The notes under the pieces are model-generated. The model saw only the letters and a program-made list of their open reading frames with translations. It was not told where the DNA came from and made no database searches. The position numbers and the translations under genes were made by a program. Source: Variovorax sp. PBL-E5 (GTDB lineage Bacteria > Pseudomonadota > Gammaproteobacteria > Burkholderiales > Burkholderiaceae_C). Taken from it: a stretch of 64,000 nucleotides of DNA. The DNA lies in contig NZ_LR594672.1 in NCBI RefSeq assembly GCF_901827185.1, positions 62,001-126,000 of the forward strand, read 5' to 3'. Positions 57,577-64,000 of this stretch are shown here, piece after piece (position 1 is the stretch's first letter; every line of letters starts with the position of its first letter).

Positions 57577-58242
57577 ATGGCTCGGTTGATTGTTGATTCG
57601 CGCGAGTCCCGCAGTGGGCTGGCGCAGCTGCTCGCGCAGCGGGGTGCTGACGTCGTCGTTGAAGAGCTCGACGTGGGCGACTATGTGCTGGCGGACGGCT
57701 TGGCCGTCGAGCGTAAGGCAGCAAGCGATTTCATCCTGTCGATTGAGAATCGACGCGTATTCGCCCAACTGGCGACTTTGAAGGCCACCTACGCTCGGGC
57801 CTTCATCGTTGTGGAGGGAAACCTCTTTGCCACCAGGTCCTCGATGGCCGAGGACGCTCTTCTTGGAGCCATGTCCTACATCACGGTGCTCGAAGGCGTT
57901 CCTATCCTCACAACTGGCACCACCGCCCAGACGGCAACGCTGCTGCTGACAATGCAGAGGCATGCCCTGGAGGGGCTCGGGTACGAGATTGCATTGTGTG
58001 CCGGGAAGCCGCGTGACCGCCTTGCCCAAAGCCAGTACCTTGTGGAAGGACTGCCCGGCGTCGGGCCGACCGCCGCGCGCAACCTTCTGAGTCATTTTGG
58101 TAGTGCGCATTCCGTTTTTACGGCGCAAGCCGAGGAACTACGCCAGGTGGCCGGCGTCGGTCCGAAGACAGTAACGACGGTGCGGGAAGTACTTGAGTTC
58201 GATACGCGAGGCGTTTCGATTCCTAAGCCACCGGCCACTTGA
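57577..58242 (+). CDS. ERCC4 (XPF/Mus81-type) structure-specific nuclease
   Basis: 221 aa. Start ATG 57577 with GGAGGT at good spacing. N-terminal ERCC4 domain: IVDSRE (D7), VEELDVGDYVLAD, and the catalytic ERKAASDF (E45-R46-K47, D51). C-terminal tandem helix-hairpin-helix from about 155 (LVEGLPGVGPTAARNLLSHF and LRQVAGVGPKTVTTVREVLE). This is the complete archaeal XPF/Hef-like plan without the helicase, rare in bacteria and known mostly from phages and plasmids. It should cut 3' flaps or forks. Adjacent divergent XRE gene suggests regulated expression. Confidence 0.88.
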   Translation: MARLIVDSRESRSGLAQLLAQRGADVVVEELDVGDYVLADGLAVERKAASDFILSIENRRVFAQLATLKATYARAFIVVEGNLFATRSSMAEDALLGAMSYITVLEGVPILTTGTTAQTATLLLTMQRHALEGLGYEIALCAGKPRDRLAQSQYLVEGLPGVGPTAARNLLSHFGSAHSVFTAQAEELRQVAGVGPKTVTTVREVLEFDTRGVSIPKPPAT

Positions 58243-58340
58243 GGGGCTCGGCCCCACGGGCGCGACGTGGCTTTATGGAGCCGGGCGTTCGACAGGTCCT
58301 CGCTACACGGGAGCAGGACCACTCGAACGGAAAAGACACC

Positions 58341-59018
58341 ATGGAATCTCTCGAACTGAAGTATCGCCGCCTTCCCGCGGACGCCAGCGATAGCTGGGAG
58401 CCATTGCCCGGCACCTTCAGAAGCGCCGCAAACAACTGGCTGGTCGTGCACGACCTGTTCCACCACCTTCCCCATGACCGCGGTTCGCTCGCGGAGGAAC
58501 TCGCGACCCTAGGGGCGGAGTACTACGTCAACTACGAAGGCTCGGGCCTGCTGGGCGCCTACGATACGGCAGCCGCCGGCTTGCCCACGCCGGGCCTCAA
58601 CGCCCTGACCCGCTCAGCGGCTGGCGTCGTAGGCATGGCCTATGAAGCGGGCGAAGGGCCGGAGGTGTTCGACCTCCGTCCGACGACCGCGCCCGTGGCG
58701 TGCGAACTGGCCGAATCGGTGTTCGTCGCAACGGAACGCTCAGCGGTCGCCGAGCTCGAGCATCTCCTCTGGGGAATGGGCAACGAGCCGGAATGGCAAG
58801 CCGCCAAGAAAGCGTTTTGCACACCCGGCCTGGTCGCCAGCTGGGTTCGACAGGGCTATCAAGGCGCGAAAGCGCGCTATCCGGACCAGGCGCGCGCTCG
58901 CGCAGGCTGGAACGAGGCAGTTGAGTTGCTGTTCACCGTAGGCTCCAAGGCCCAACCTGACGCCGTGCTTGTTGCAAGTCGACGCGGCTACTCGGCCTCC
59001 TTCGAGGTCGTTGCCTGA
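58341..59018 (+). CDS. hypothetical protein (225 aa)
   Basis: Start ATG 58341 after a CCTCGCTACACGG promoter-like element and GGAAAAG. Sequence MESLELKYRRLPADASDSWE; contains WLVVHDLFHHLPHDRGSLAE and EYYVNYEGSGLLGAY. Ends TLASRRGYSASFEVV-type beta strand. Own terminator. No family recognised. Confidence 0.65.
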   Translation: MESLELKYRRLPADASDSWEPLPGTFRSAANNWLVVHDLFHHLPHDRGSLAEELATLGAEYYVNYEGSGLLGAYDTAAAGLPTPGLNALTRSAAGVVGMAYEAGEGPEVFDLRPTTAPVACELAESVFVATERSAVAELEHLLWGMGNEPEWQAAKKAFCTPGLVASWVRQGYQGAKARYPDQARARAGWNEAVELLFTVGSKAQPDAVLVASRRGYSASFEVVA

Positions 59019-59026
59019 CCCACCTT

Positions 59027-59056
59027 CGCGCCCCGAACTTTCGGGGCGCTTTCTTC
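59027..59056 (+). terminator. intrinsic terminator
   Basis: GCGCCCCGAA-CTTT-CGGGGCGC followed by TTTCTT. Confidence 0.8.
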
Positions 59057-59197
59057 TGTCTTCGGCCCTCCACGGCAAATTAGGAGACACCTTCCCTTCG
59101 GGAACGCGCCGGTGGCCTCCAAGAGCACGCCTTGCAGTTCCGGGTGGCGTACGGGCGCTCGCTATACGTGTGCAGGACATTATTTCAAAGGACACCC

Positions 59198-59551
59198 ATG
59201 TTCGGAATGAAGCGAGCACTTGCCGCTGTCGTGCTTTCCCTTGCTGCAGGTGCTGCAGCCTGCGCGGTAGACAGCGCGCTCAGACCTAGTCCCGACGAGT
59301 GGGCACTGGACTCCACCGTGAGGGGCTGTACGCTGGCCGATATTAGCCATGAAAACGAAGACGTGGTCATGGTGTTTGCATGTGCGGACAAGGCCACTGT
59401 GCTGCATCTCTCTGCGAACCTCGGTGGGACGATTCGTCGGACCGCCGAGCACTTCGAGCACCCGTGGATTCGCCAAAGAGAAGTTGCGACCAAGGAGTTG
59501 ACCGAGCGCCTGGAGGAGCACCTGAGAAGTGTGCGAAATCCCGCCCTTTGA
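59198..59551 (+). CDS. exported small protein, possible lipoprotein (117 aa)
   Basis: Start ATG 59198 with AAAGGA upstream and CGCTATACGTG as promoter-like element. Signal sequence 1-21 ending in a lipobox-like GAAAC. The mature part contains one disulfide candidate pair (GCTLADI...FACAD) and a C-terminal helix (TKELTERLEEHL). Function unknown. Confidence 0.65.
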   Translation: MFGMKRALAAVVLSLAAGAAACAVDSALRPSPDEWALDSTVRGCTLADISHENEDVVMVFACADKATVLHLSANLGGTIRRTAEHFEHPWIRQREVATKELTERLEEHLRSVRNPAL

Positions 59552-59600
59552 CGTCGTGCTCGAGCTTCCTGCCACCAAGTACGTTTTTTCCCTTCTTCAA

Positions 59601-59634
59601 TCGGCCCGCCATCTGGTGGGCCGATTTTCTTCTT
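59601..59634 (+). terminator. intrinsic terminator
   Basis: AATCGGCCCGCC-ATCT-GGTGGGCCGATTTTCTTC. Confidence 0.85.
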
Positions 59635-59708
59635 GAGGGTCCACCCGAGGATGTCGTCGTGCGCCATCCCTATAGGCCTTACAGGCAACTGCAAGTTCTA
59701 GGAGAACC

Positions 59709-60752
59709 ATGAGGAATAGAGACGATTTTCAAGATGGCGCGCCGTCGCGCCAGGGCTTCTACGAGGTATTGCTGCAGGACGAGACGACCACCATCGCAGA
59801 GTGGCGCCAGCGCGACAAGCGTATCGGCAAGACCTGGTGGGAGCACCGTAGCGAGCATCCCTCGATTGCGAAAACTCCGCAACCGCTAACCCGGGTGAAG
59901 GGCTACCGGAAGGCATCCGCCCAGGCCATCGAGCAGGCTTTGCATAGGGAGCTTACCGAAGCCGAGCAAGTCGAGGTTGCTTACAGGAAGCTCCGTGGAA
60001 GCAATTTGGACCGGCTGGCCGTGCGCATGCCGGTTGTAGAGCGCCGCCGTCTGCGACTTGGCATGGCCGTTACATTCGGCGCCTTGCCAGAATGTGTTGT
60101 GGTCGGGCTGCATGAGGACGACGAGTACGTGACGATTCGCTACCGCAACCTCAAGCGTGAAAGCGGGCAAATGGTGGGCGCCGGCTTTGAATACCTGACG
60201 TCGCACTGGCTGGAGGTCTTTGAGACGGCCGCCGAAAAGGGTACGTCCGTCTGCCGCCCGTCGCTCCTGGAGCGGACGGTCTTTAGCAATGGCGACCTTC
60301 TGGGGTTGGTAAGCCGCGTGGGGCATTTCGGCGTCGATGATTCGCCCGACTACCAACGCGGCTACGCTTGGACCGCTGACGACAAGGACAGGTATCTCGA
60401 TTCCCTGTTCTGCGGTCGTGACCTTGGCCGATTCATCTTCGTGAACTACGGATACACCAGGCCGGCGGAGGTCTTTGACGGCAAGCAGCGCTTGAGCACG
60501 CTCATGGAGCTTGTGCAAAGTCGCAGGGCATACAAGGGCATCTACTGGCACGAAATGCTGAAGCGTGAGCGCAGGCATGTCGAGTCCCGCGTCGTCCAGG
60601 TCGCGGAGGTTCCTGCCTCGAAGGCATCGCGCGCGGAGCTACTCCAGATGTTCTTGGACGTGAATGCCGCCGGCGTTCCGCAGACCGAGGAGCATCTGAA
60701 CCATGTTCGGCGCCTGCTTGAGGCTGAACAGAGGAACGCGTCAGCCAACTGA
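59709..60752 (+). CDS. DUF262-domain protein with novel N terminus
   Basis: 347 aa. Residues about 205-335 carry the DUF262 (GmrSD/ParB-nuclease superfamily) signature: PDYQRGYAWTADDKDRYLDS, the D-G-x-Q-R motif as DGKQRLSTL, and FLDVNAAGVPQTEEHLNHV. The first 200 residues match nothing I know. DUF262 domains often make nucleotide-dependent nucleases in defence systems, but here the second (GmrD-like HNH) half is absent. Followed by a strong terminator. Candidate accessory nuclease or regulator. Confidence 0.78.
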   Translation: MRNRDDFQDGAPSRQGFYEVLLQDETTTIAEWRQRDKRIGKTWWEHRSEHPSIAKTPQPLTRVKGYRKASAQAIEQALHRELTEAEQVEVAYRKLRGSNLDRLAVRMPVVERRRLRLGMAVTFGALPECVVVGLHEDDEYVTIRYRNLKRESGQMVGAGFEYLTSHWLEVFETAAEKGTSVCRPSLLERTVFSNGDLLGLVSRVGHFGVDDSPDYQRGYAWTADDKDRYLDSLFCGRDLGRFIFVNYGYTRPAEVFDGKQRLSTLMELVQSRRAYKGIYWHEMLKRERRHVESRVVQVAEVPASKASRAELLQMFLDVNAAGVPQTEEHLNHVRRLLEAEQRNASAN

Positions 60753-60764
60753 TTGAGCATCGGC

Positions 60765-60800
60765 CACCGGAGGAAATCTCCGGTGGCCGTTCCTTTGGGT
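60765..60800 (+). terminator. intrinsic terminator
   Basis: CGGCCACCGGAGG-AAAT-CTCCGGTGGCCG followed by TTCCTTT. Confidence 0.88.
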
Positions 60801-60869
60801 CATCTCGCTAGACAGGAGATGGTCAACGGGCTCGGCTGAAGGCTCGGCCAAAAACAAAGGAACTGAACA

Positions 60870-61961
60870 ATGGGAAGCTTTTACGTAGCTGATATCACCT
60901 CTGGGCGCGTACTGACGGGCGACGAGCCTGTCGTGGGATTTCTGGTCGCCTCACGGGGCCACCGGTACCCTCTCGACAAGAATCCGAACGATTCAATCAT
61001 CTACCCGGCTGCTCGCTTCGAACTTGCATCACTGCCGGTATTCGGCACCTATTACGACTATGGCCGAATGGCTGTCGAAGACGAGGCCCAAGTCGGCGTT
61101 CGGCTCGCCCTGGCGATGACCGGAACCACGAAATGGGACGACCTGCTGAAGCGCGGGTTGGACTCTGACGAAGGGGTCCAGGTTGGCGGGGCTAAGCGGG
61201 CCTATGGGCTTGCGCTCATGCACCGAGACAGCTACGAGCACTTGGTGGCGAGCGGCGCCGGGCGGGTTGGCAGCAAGGTAGAGCTCGCCGCTCAGAAGGC
61301 GGGGGATGTCGAGCGCATGGTCGCTCTAGCCAACCTCTACTTCGGGAAGTTGGCTGAAATGAGGGCCATGGACCCGGCGGCCCGGGGAACCAAAGAGTTC
61401 TACGGCTCATTTGATGCCGTGAATGAGTTGGCGGGAATTGCGGGCCTGCACGGCGACTGGGCTGTGGAAGACGTACCTGACATGGCGAACGGGAAAAGCA
61501 TCCCTGTGCCACCGGTGGCGTCGTACCTCACCAGTGGGCAAGGCGAAGGCCGGGCCGCGGATGAGCTGAAGACAGTCTTGCGTGCCGTGGGGCTGTGGAA
61601 CCTCGGACAGGCGCAGGAAAAGGAACGCTCAACCCTGGGGGAGGTTCCACGCTATCGCGACTATGTGGCTGCGATGTGGGAGATGCAGCGGTTGATGTCT
61701 GCCATGGAAGTCAACGAGCTCTCCTTCGCGCCCAGCATGCTGGCTGGGCAGCAATCGAACCACGACGCGGTTTGTGCACGTGAGCTCGCGAGCGTTCGCA
61801 GTCAATCGAAGGCTCAGATTGCGTACTTGCGCGACTACGGAGGTCCGCGGGACGTGGCTGCCGTCTTGTCGCGAATTCGGGCACTCAAGGAGTTGGCGGC
61901 TGAGCTGGAGGCGCTGCTCTCTGACGTCTCGGCTGCCGCGGACGTGGACACGGGCGCGTAG
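60870..61961 (+). CDS. hypothetical protein (363 aa)
   Basis: Begins MGSFYVADITSGRVLTGDEP. N-terminal half beta-rich (VVGFLVASRGHRYPLD, ARFELASLPVFGTYYDYGRM); C-terminal half long helices with a coiled coil (SRIRALKELAAELEALLSDV). It lies between two terminators, so it is monocistronic. Weakly resembles virion or tail-associated proteins in composition only. No family recognised. Confidence 0.65.
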   Translation: MGSFYVADITSGRVLTGDEPVVGFLVASRGHRYPLDKNPNDSIIYPAARFELASLPVFGTYYDYGRMAVEDEAQVGVRLALAMTGTTKWDDLLKRGLDSDEGVQVGGAKRAYGLALMHRDSYEHLVASGAGRVGSKVELAAQKAGDVERMVALANLYFGKLAEMRAMDPAARGTKEFYGSFDAVNELAGIAGLHGDWAVEDVPDMANGKSIPVPPVASYLTSGQGEGRAADELKTVLRAVGLWNLGQAQEKERSTLGEVPRYRDYVAAMWEMQRLMSAMEVNELSFAPSMLAGQQSNHDAVCARELASVRSQSKAQIAYLRDYGGPRDVAAVLSRIRALKELAAELEALLSDVSAAADVDTGA

Positions 61962-61978
61962 CACCCTGCCAACTGATT

Positions 61979-62014
61979 GAAGGCCCGCGCACTCTGCTGC
62001 GCGGGCCTTTTTCT
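61979..62014 (+). terminator. intrinsic terminator
   Basis: AAGGCCCGCGCA-CTCTGC-TGCGCGGGCCTTTTTCTC. Confidence 0.9.
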
Positions 62015-62041
62015 CGCCTGTTCCCTTGGCCGGCTGCAGGA

Positions 62042-62060
62042 ATAAGTCCGTTCGCTAAAG
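62042..62060 (+). promoter_or_regulatory. plasmid-type promoter element
   Basis: ATAAGTCCGTTCGCTAAAGG, close in form to the element at 51738-51756 and 20-40 nt before the metal-binding protein. Confidence 0.45.
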
Positions 62061-62083
62061 GTGGTTGACTCTGGAGCTGCCCA

Positions 62084-62398
62084 ATGCAAAAACTCTTTCT
62101 TACCCTGGCCATCGTGCTTTCCGCGACGGCCGCCCACGCTGACACCCTCGAAGTGAAGGTTGATGGGCTGAACTGCGCGCTTTGCTCGGACCAGATGCGG
62201 GCGTCCCTGCTAAAGGCAGCGGACGCGACTGCAATCGAGCCTAAACTGGAGTGCGGCGTCATCTTCCTGGAGACCGAGAAGTCGCCAGTGGCCACGGAAG
62301 CGGCGCTTGGCTGGACGCTGACAAGCCACGGGTTCAACTTGAAGAGCGTCGAGCGTTCGCGCAAGACGCTTGAAGAGGTCCGGAACCTAAAATGCTGA
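62084..62398 (+). CDS. MerP-like periplasmic heavy-metal-binding protein
   Basis: 104 aa. Signal peptide 1-19 (LFLTLAIVLSATAAHA). HMA fold with metal motif GLNCALC (C31, C34) in the classical position after the first strand (TLEVKVDGLNC). This differs from MerP's GMTCxxC in its Asn and Leu residues. It overlaps the next gene by 7 nt, so the two are coupled. Probably delivers a metal to the membrane partner. Confidence 0.8.
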   Translation: MQKLFLTLAIVLSATAAHADTLEVKVDGLNCALCSDQMRASLLKAADATAIEPKLECGVIFLETEKSPVATEAALGWTLTSHGFNLKSVERSRKTLEEVRNLKC

Positions 62399-62760
62399 AC
62401 CGTGAAGGCGCTACGGTCGCCTGGCTAACGCTTCTTACCAGCAGCTCGACCCTGGTCTGCTGCGCTCTGCCGGCAGTCCTTGTGAGCCTCGGCGCGGGCG
62501 CCAGCCTGGCGTCGCTTTTAACGGTCTTCCCTCAGCTCATCTGGATTTCCAAGCACAAGGCGCTCGTATTTGGCCTTTCGGCTGCGATGCTGCTCGTCGC
62601 GGGCTACTTCCAGGCCAAGCCGGCCTCATGCCCGGCTGACAGACGGCTGGCGGCAGCTTGCGTTCGCCAAAAGCTGATTTCGAGGGTGGTGTACGGCCTT
62701 GCGGTGGCCGCCTACGCGACCGGCGTGTTCTTCGCTTTCGTCCTGCCGCACCTGTTGTAG
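62392..62760 (+). CDS. MerT-like membrane metal transporter
   Basis: 122 aa, about four hydrophobic segments (10-28, 35-52, 58-74 and 95-118). The first holds the cysteine pair LVCCALPAVLVSLGAGAS, the MerT signature of a vicinal Cys-Cys in transmembrane helix 1 followed by a glycine-rich turn. A second cysteine set (ASCPADRRLAAACVR) lies between helices 3 and 4. Likely mercury or another soft-metal importer with the upstream MerP-like protein; no regulator or reductase is in view. Confidence 0.72.
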   Translation: MLNREGATVAWLTLLTSSSTLVCCALPAVLVSLGAGASLASLLTVFPQLIWISKHKALVFGLSAAMLLVAGYFQAKPASCPADRRLAAACVRQKLISRVVYGLAVAAYATGVFFAFVLPHLL

Positions 62761-62770
62761 TCGACTTCGC

Positions 62771-63139
62771 CTAGCGGAGCACCGAGTGGTCCGCCTCAGC
62801 GGTGGCCATCTCCTGGTCGAACGCGGCATCGAACGTAGGATACAGGCGGTCTCCGACCCGAAAGCCTGCGTGCTCGGTAGACGTGGCTTCGGCCAGCGCC
62901 CTCAGCCTGTCATAGCGTGCAGCTTTCGCCAGCAACTCCATCAGCGATGCGTCGGCGAGCAAGCCACCAGCTCCGGTTGCCTCGACTTTCCCGATGAAGG
63001 ATTCGGCCCTGCTCTGCAGCTCTCGCAGCTCAGGTGTCCAGCGCGGGGCGTGGATGGTTAGCTGGAAAGTCAGCTGTTTGAGCAGGGCCACGGGTGTGTC
63101 CGGGCCAGTGCCGGCGGGGAACGAAGCAAGATGGGTCAT
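62771..63139 (-). CDS. hypothetical protein (122 aa)
   Basis: ATG 63139 begins MTHLASFPAGTGPDTPVALL. The promoter-like CGCTACACGG ends only about 7 nt upstream, so translation may be leaderless or start at a later codon. Helical, Leu/Ala-rich (LMELLAKAARYDRLRALAEA). Convergent with the MerT-like gene. No family recognised. Confidence 0.55.
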   Translation of the reverse strand: MTHLASFPAGTGPDTPVALLKQLTFQLTIHAPRWTPELRELQSRAESFIGKVEATGAGGLLADASLMELLAKAARYDRLRALAEATSTEHAGFRVGDRLYPTFDAAFDQEMATAEADHSVLR

Positions 63140-63421
63140 GCCCCGTGTAGCGCCCGGCCAGGTGCTGTCGCGCGAAGATTCGTGAGCGCAAGGGCAGCCG
63201 AGCAAACGGCGAAACGGGCCGCGGGCGGTCCTCCGGCGGGGTCGGCCTTACCCGCCCGGCCTAGGAGAGGGCGCTCCAAACATCAGCGGCCATGGCGCGG
63301 CCAAACCCCAAAAAGGCGACCAGAGTAAGTAAACACTTCAATGCAAAGTAAACGGGCCACCAGGACGCGCGCCAAATGATGCCCGGCACGCGGCGCCAAG
63401 TTATTCGCAGGCCGTTGACGG
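63140..63421. other. intergenic region, no gene seen
   Basis: About 280 nt between the 122-aa gene and the lipoprotein. GC-rich with a short AT-rich part near 63320-63350; no convincing frame on either strand. Confidence 0.35.
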
Positions 63422-63865
63422 TCACGGCTTCGCGGCGGCCTTCCTGGCCCAGAGGGAAACGGCTGCACGACGCTCAGGCGTGTTCGCAATGCGAGCCGCG
63501 AGCGTGGTGCTCGATGCCGCGTCCAGCGCGCTTGCCGCGCCCGCAAGGTCCGATGCCTGGGAAGGGGTGGGCCCTTGGCCGCGGGAGCCCGCAATCATGC
63601 CTTGGGTGTATTTGGCTGCGTAGGCTGCCGCTTGCGGCCGCGCACCGTCGAAGTTAATAGCGATGAGGCGGTCGATTTCGTCCCGAATGCCATTGGCATT
63701 TGCATCCGGTCCCAGAAGCGCACGCTCTGCGGACGTCATCGAACCCAGGGCGGGGTGGTTCGACATTTCCGGCACTACGCCTTTTACGTAGTCGTCGCCG
63801 GTGGCGGCACATGCGCTCAGAATGATGGCGGCGCCAAGCGCAAGGAGGATGGTCTTCATTTTCAT
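63422..63865 (-). CDS. lipoprotein with EF-hand-like segment
   Basis: 147 aa from ATG 63865 with AGGAAGC upstream. Lipoprotein signal with lipobox (ILSACAAT). The mature protein contains PDANANGIRDEIDRLI, a D-x-N-x-N-G-x-x-D-E calcium-loop pattern, then helices (AAAYAAKYTQGMIAG). The N-terminal region suggests the outer membrane. Function unknown. Confidence 0.7.
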   Translation of the reverse strand: MKMKTILLALGAAIILSACAATGDDYVKGVVPEMSNHPALGSMTSAERALLGPDANANGIRDEIDRLIAINFDGARPQAAAYAAKYTQGMIAGSRGQGPTPSQASDLAGAASALDAASSTTLAARIANTPERRAAVSLWARKAAAKP

Positions 63866-64000
63866 GCTTCCTAAATTGATTTGCCTAAATAGCATTTTAG
63901 CACAAACGCGGCAGTGCCGCACTCTAAAACGGTTTGCCAGTCCGCTCTATAGCAAATCGCTCGCTTCGCTCAAGCATTTGTCGGGTCGGAGAATTGGCCA
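63866..64000. other. window end, no gene seen
   Basis: Upstream region of the lipoprotein gene. A GTGCTAAAATGCTATTT element near 63890-63905 resembles the plasmid-type promoter. A CTCTATAG element lies near 63945. Confidence 0.3.

Noticed and set aside
1..64000. Jumbo phage genome
   Set aside because: The tRNA array and HNH genes suggest it, but no structural, terminase or lysis genes were seen, while F-type transfer genes are present.
1..64000. CRISPR arrays and rRNA genes
   Set aside because: No regularly spaced direct repeats and no rRNA-like segments were seen; the boxA belongs to a tRNA leader.

Overview
The window looks like part of a large conjugative plasmid (megaplasmid) from a beta-proteobacterium, probably Burkholderiales. 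The base composition is high in GC, the tRNA operon leader carries a boxA that I recall as typical of Burkholderiales rRNA leaders, and there is a set of F-type conjugation genes. No capsid, tail, terminase, rRNA or core ribosomal genes were seen, so a phage or ordinary chromosome is less likely. Host assignment is inference.

Region 1 (about 1.4-14.2 kb) is one very large minus-strand tRNA operon. I read 41 tRNA genes, covering all amino acids except Asp and Glu. They lie downstream of a near-consensus sigma-70 promoter (14144-14171) and a leader with a boxA antitermination sequence (13653-13668). Between the tRNAs sit HNH endonuclease genes, two small membrane-protein genes, several short proteins and microproteins, decayed tRNAs, and at least one long nested hairpin (8422-8543) that matches no RNA family I know. 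Several tRNAs are structurally odd, including one with an 8-nt anticodon loop.

Region 2 (14.3-24.5 kb) has a YiaA-like membrane protein, a HerA/VirB4-like ATPase, a uracil-DNA-glycosylase-like protein, RadA, and a class II (cobalamin-dependent) ribonucleotide reductase.

Region 3 (24.1-38.5 kb, mostly minus strand) is the plasmid backbone. It holds a TraD-type coupling protein, TraN, TrbC, TraU, TraW, a degenerate sigma-factor-like protein, a RusA-like resolvase, SSB, a short topoisomerase III, a replication-relaxation-like protein and a possible origin at 38.8-39.1 kb.

Region 4 (39-64 kb) is accessory. It consists of many short, individually promoted genes, mostly unknown. Recognisable ones include a Tat-exported LigB-type dioxygenase broken by a frameshift, a lipase-like hydrolase, and a three-gene tyrosine-recombinase module (47.3-51.15 kb) with terminal repeats. 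There are also a coiled-coil/RelE-like two-gene unit, an ERCC4 (XPF-type) nuclease, a DUF262 protein and a MerP/MerT-like pair. A second, decayed copy of the recombinase module with the same end repeats lies at 16.44-17.9 kb.

Many genes across the window share an unusual promoter-like element, CTAYACG (Y is C or T), often with a TTAAG/GCTAAA box 8-10 nt upstream. This differs from the classical promoter of the tRNA operon and suggests a plasmid-specific expression programme. The sigma-like protein at 32.7-33.5 kb is a candidate partner.
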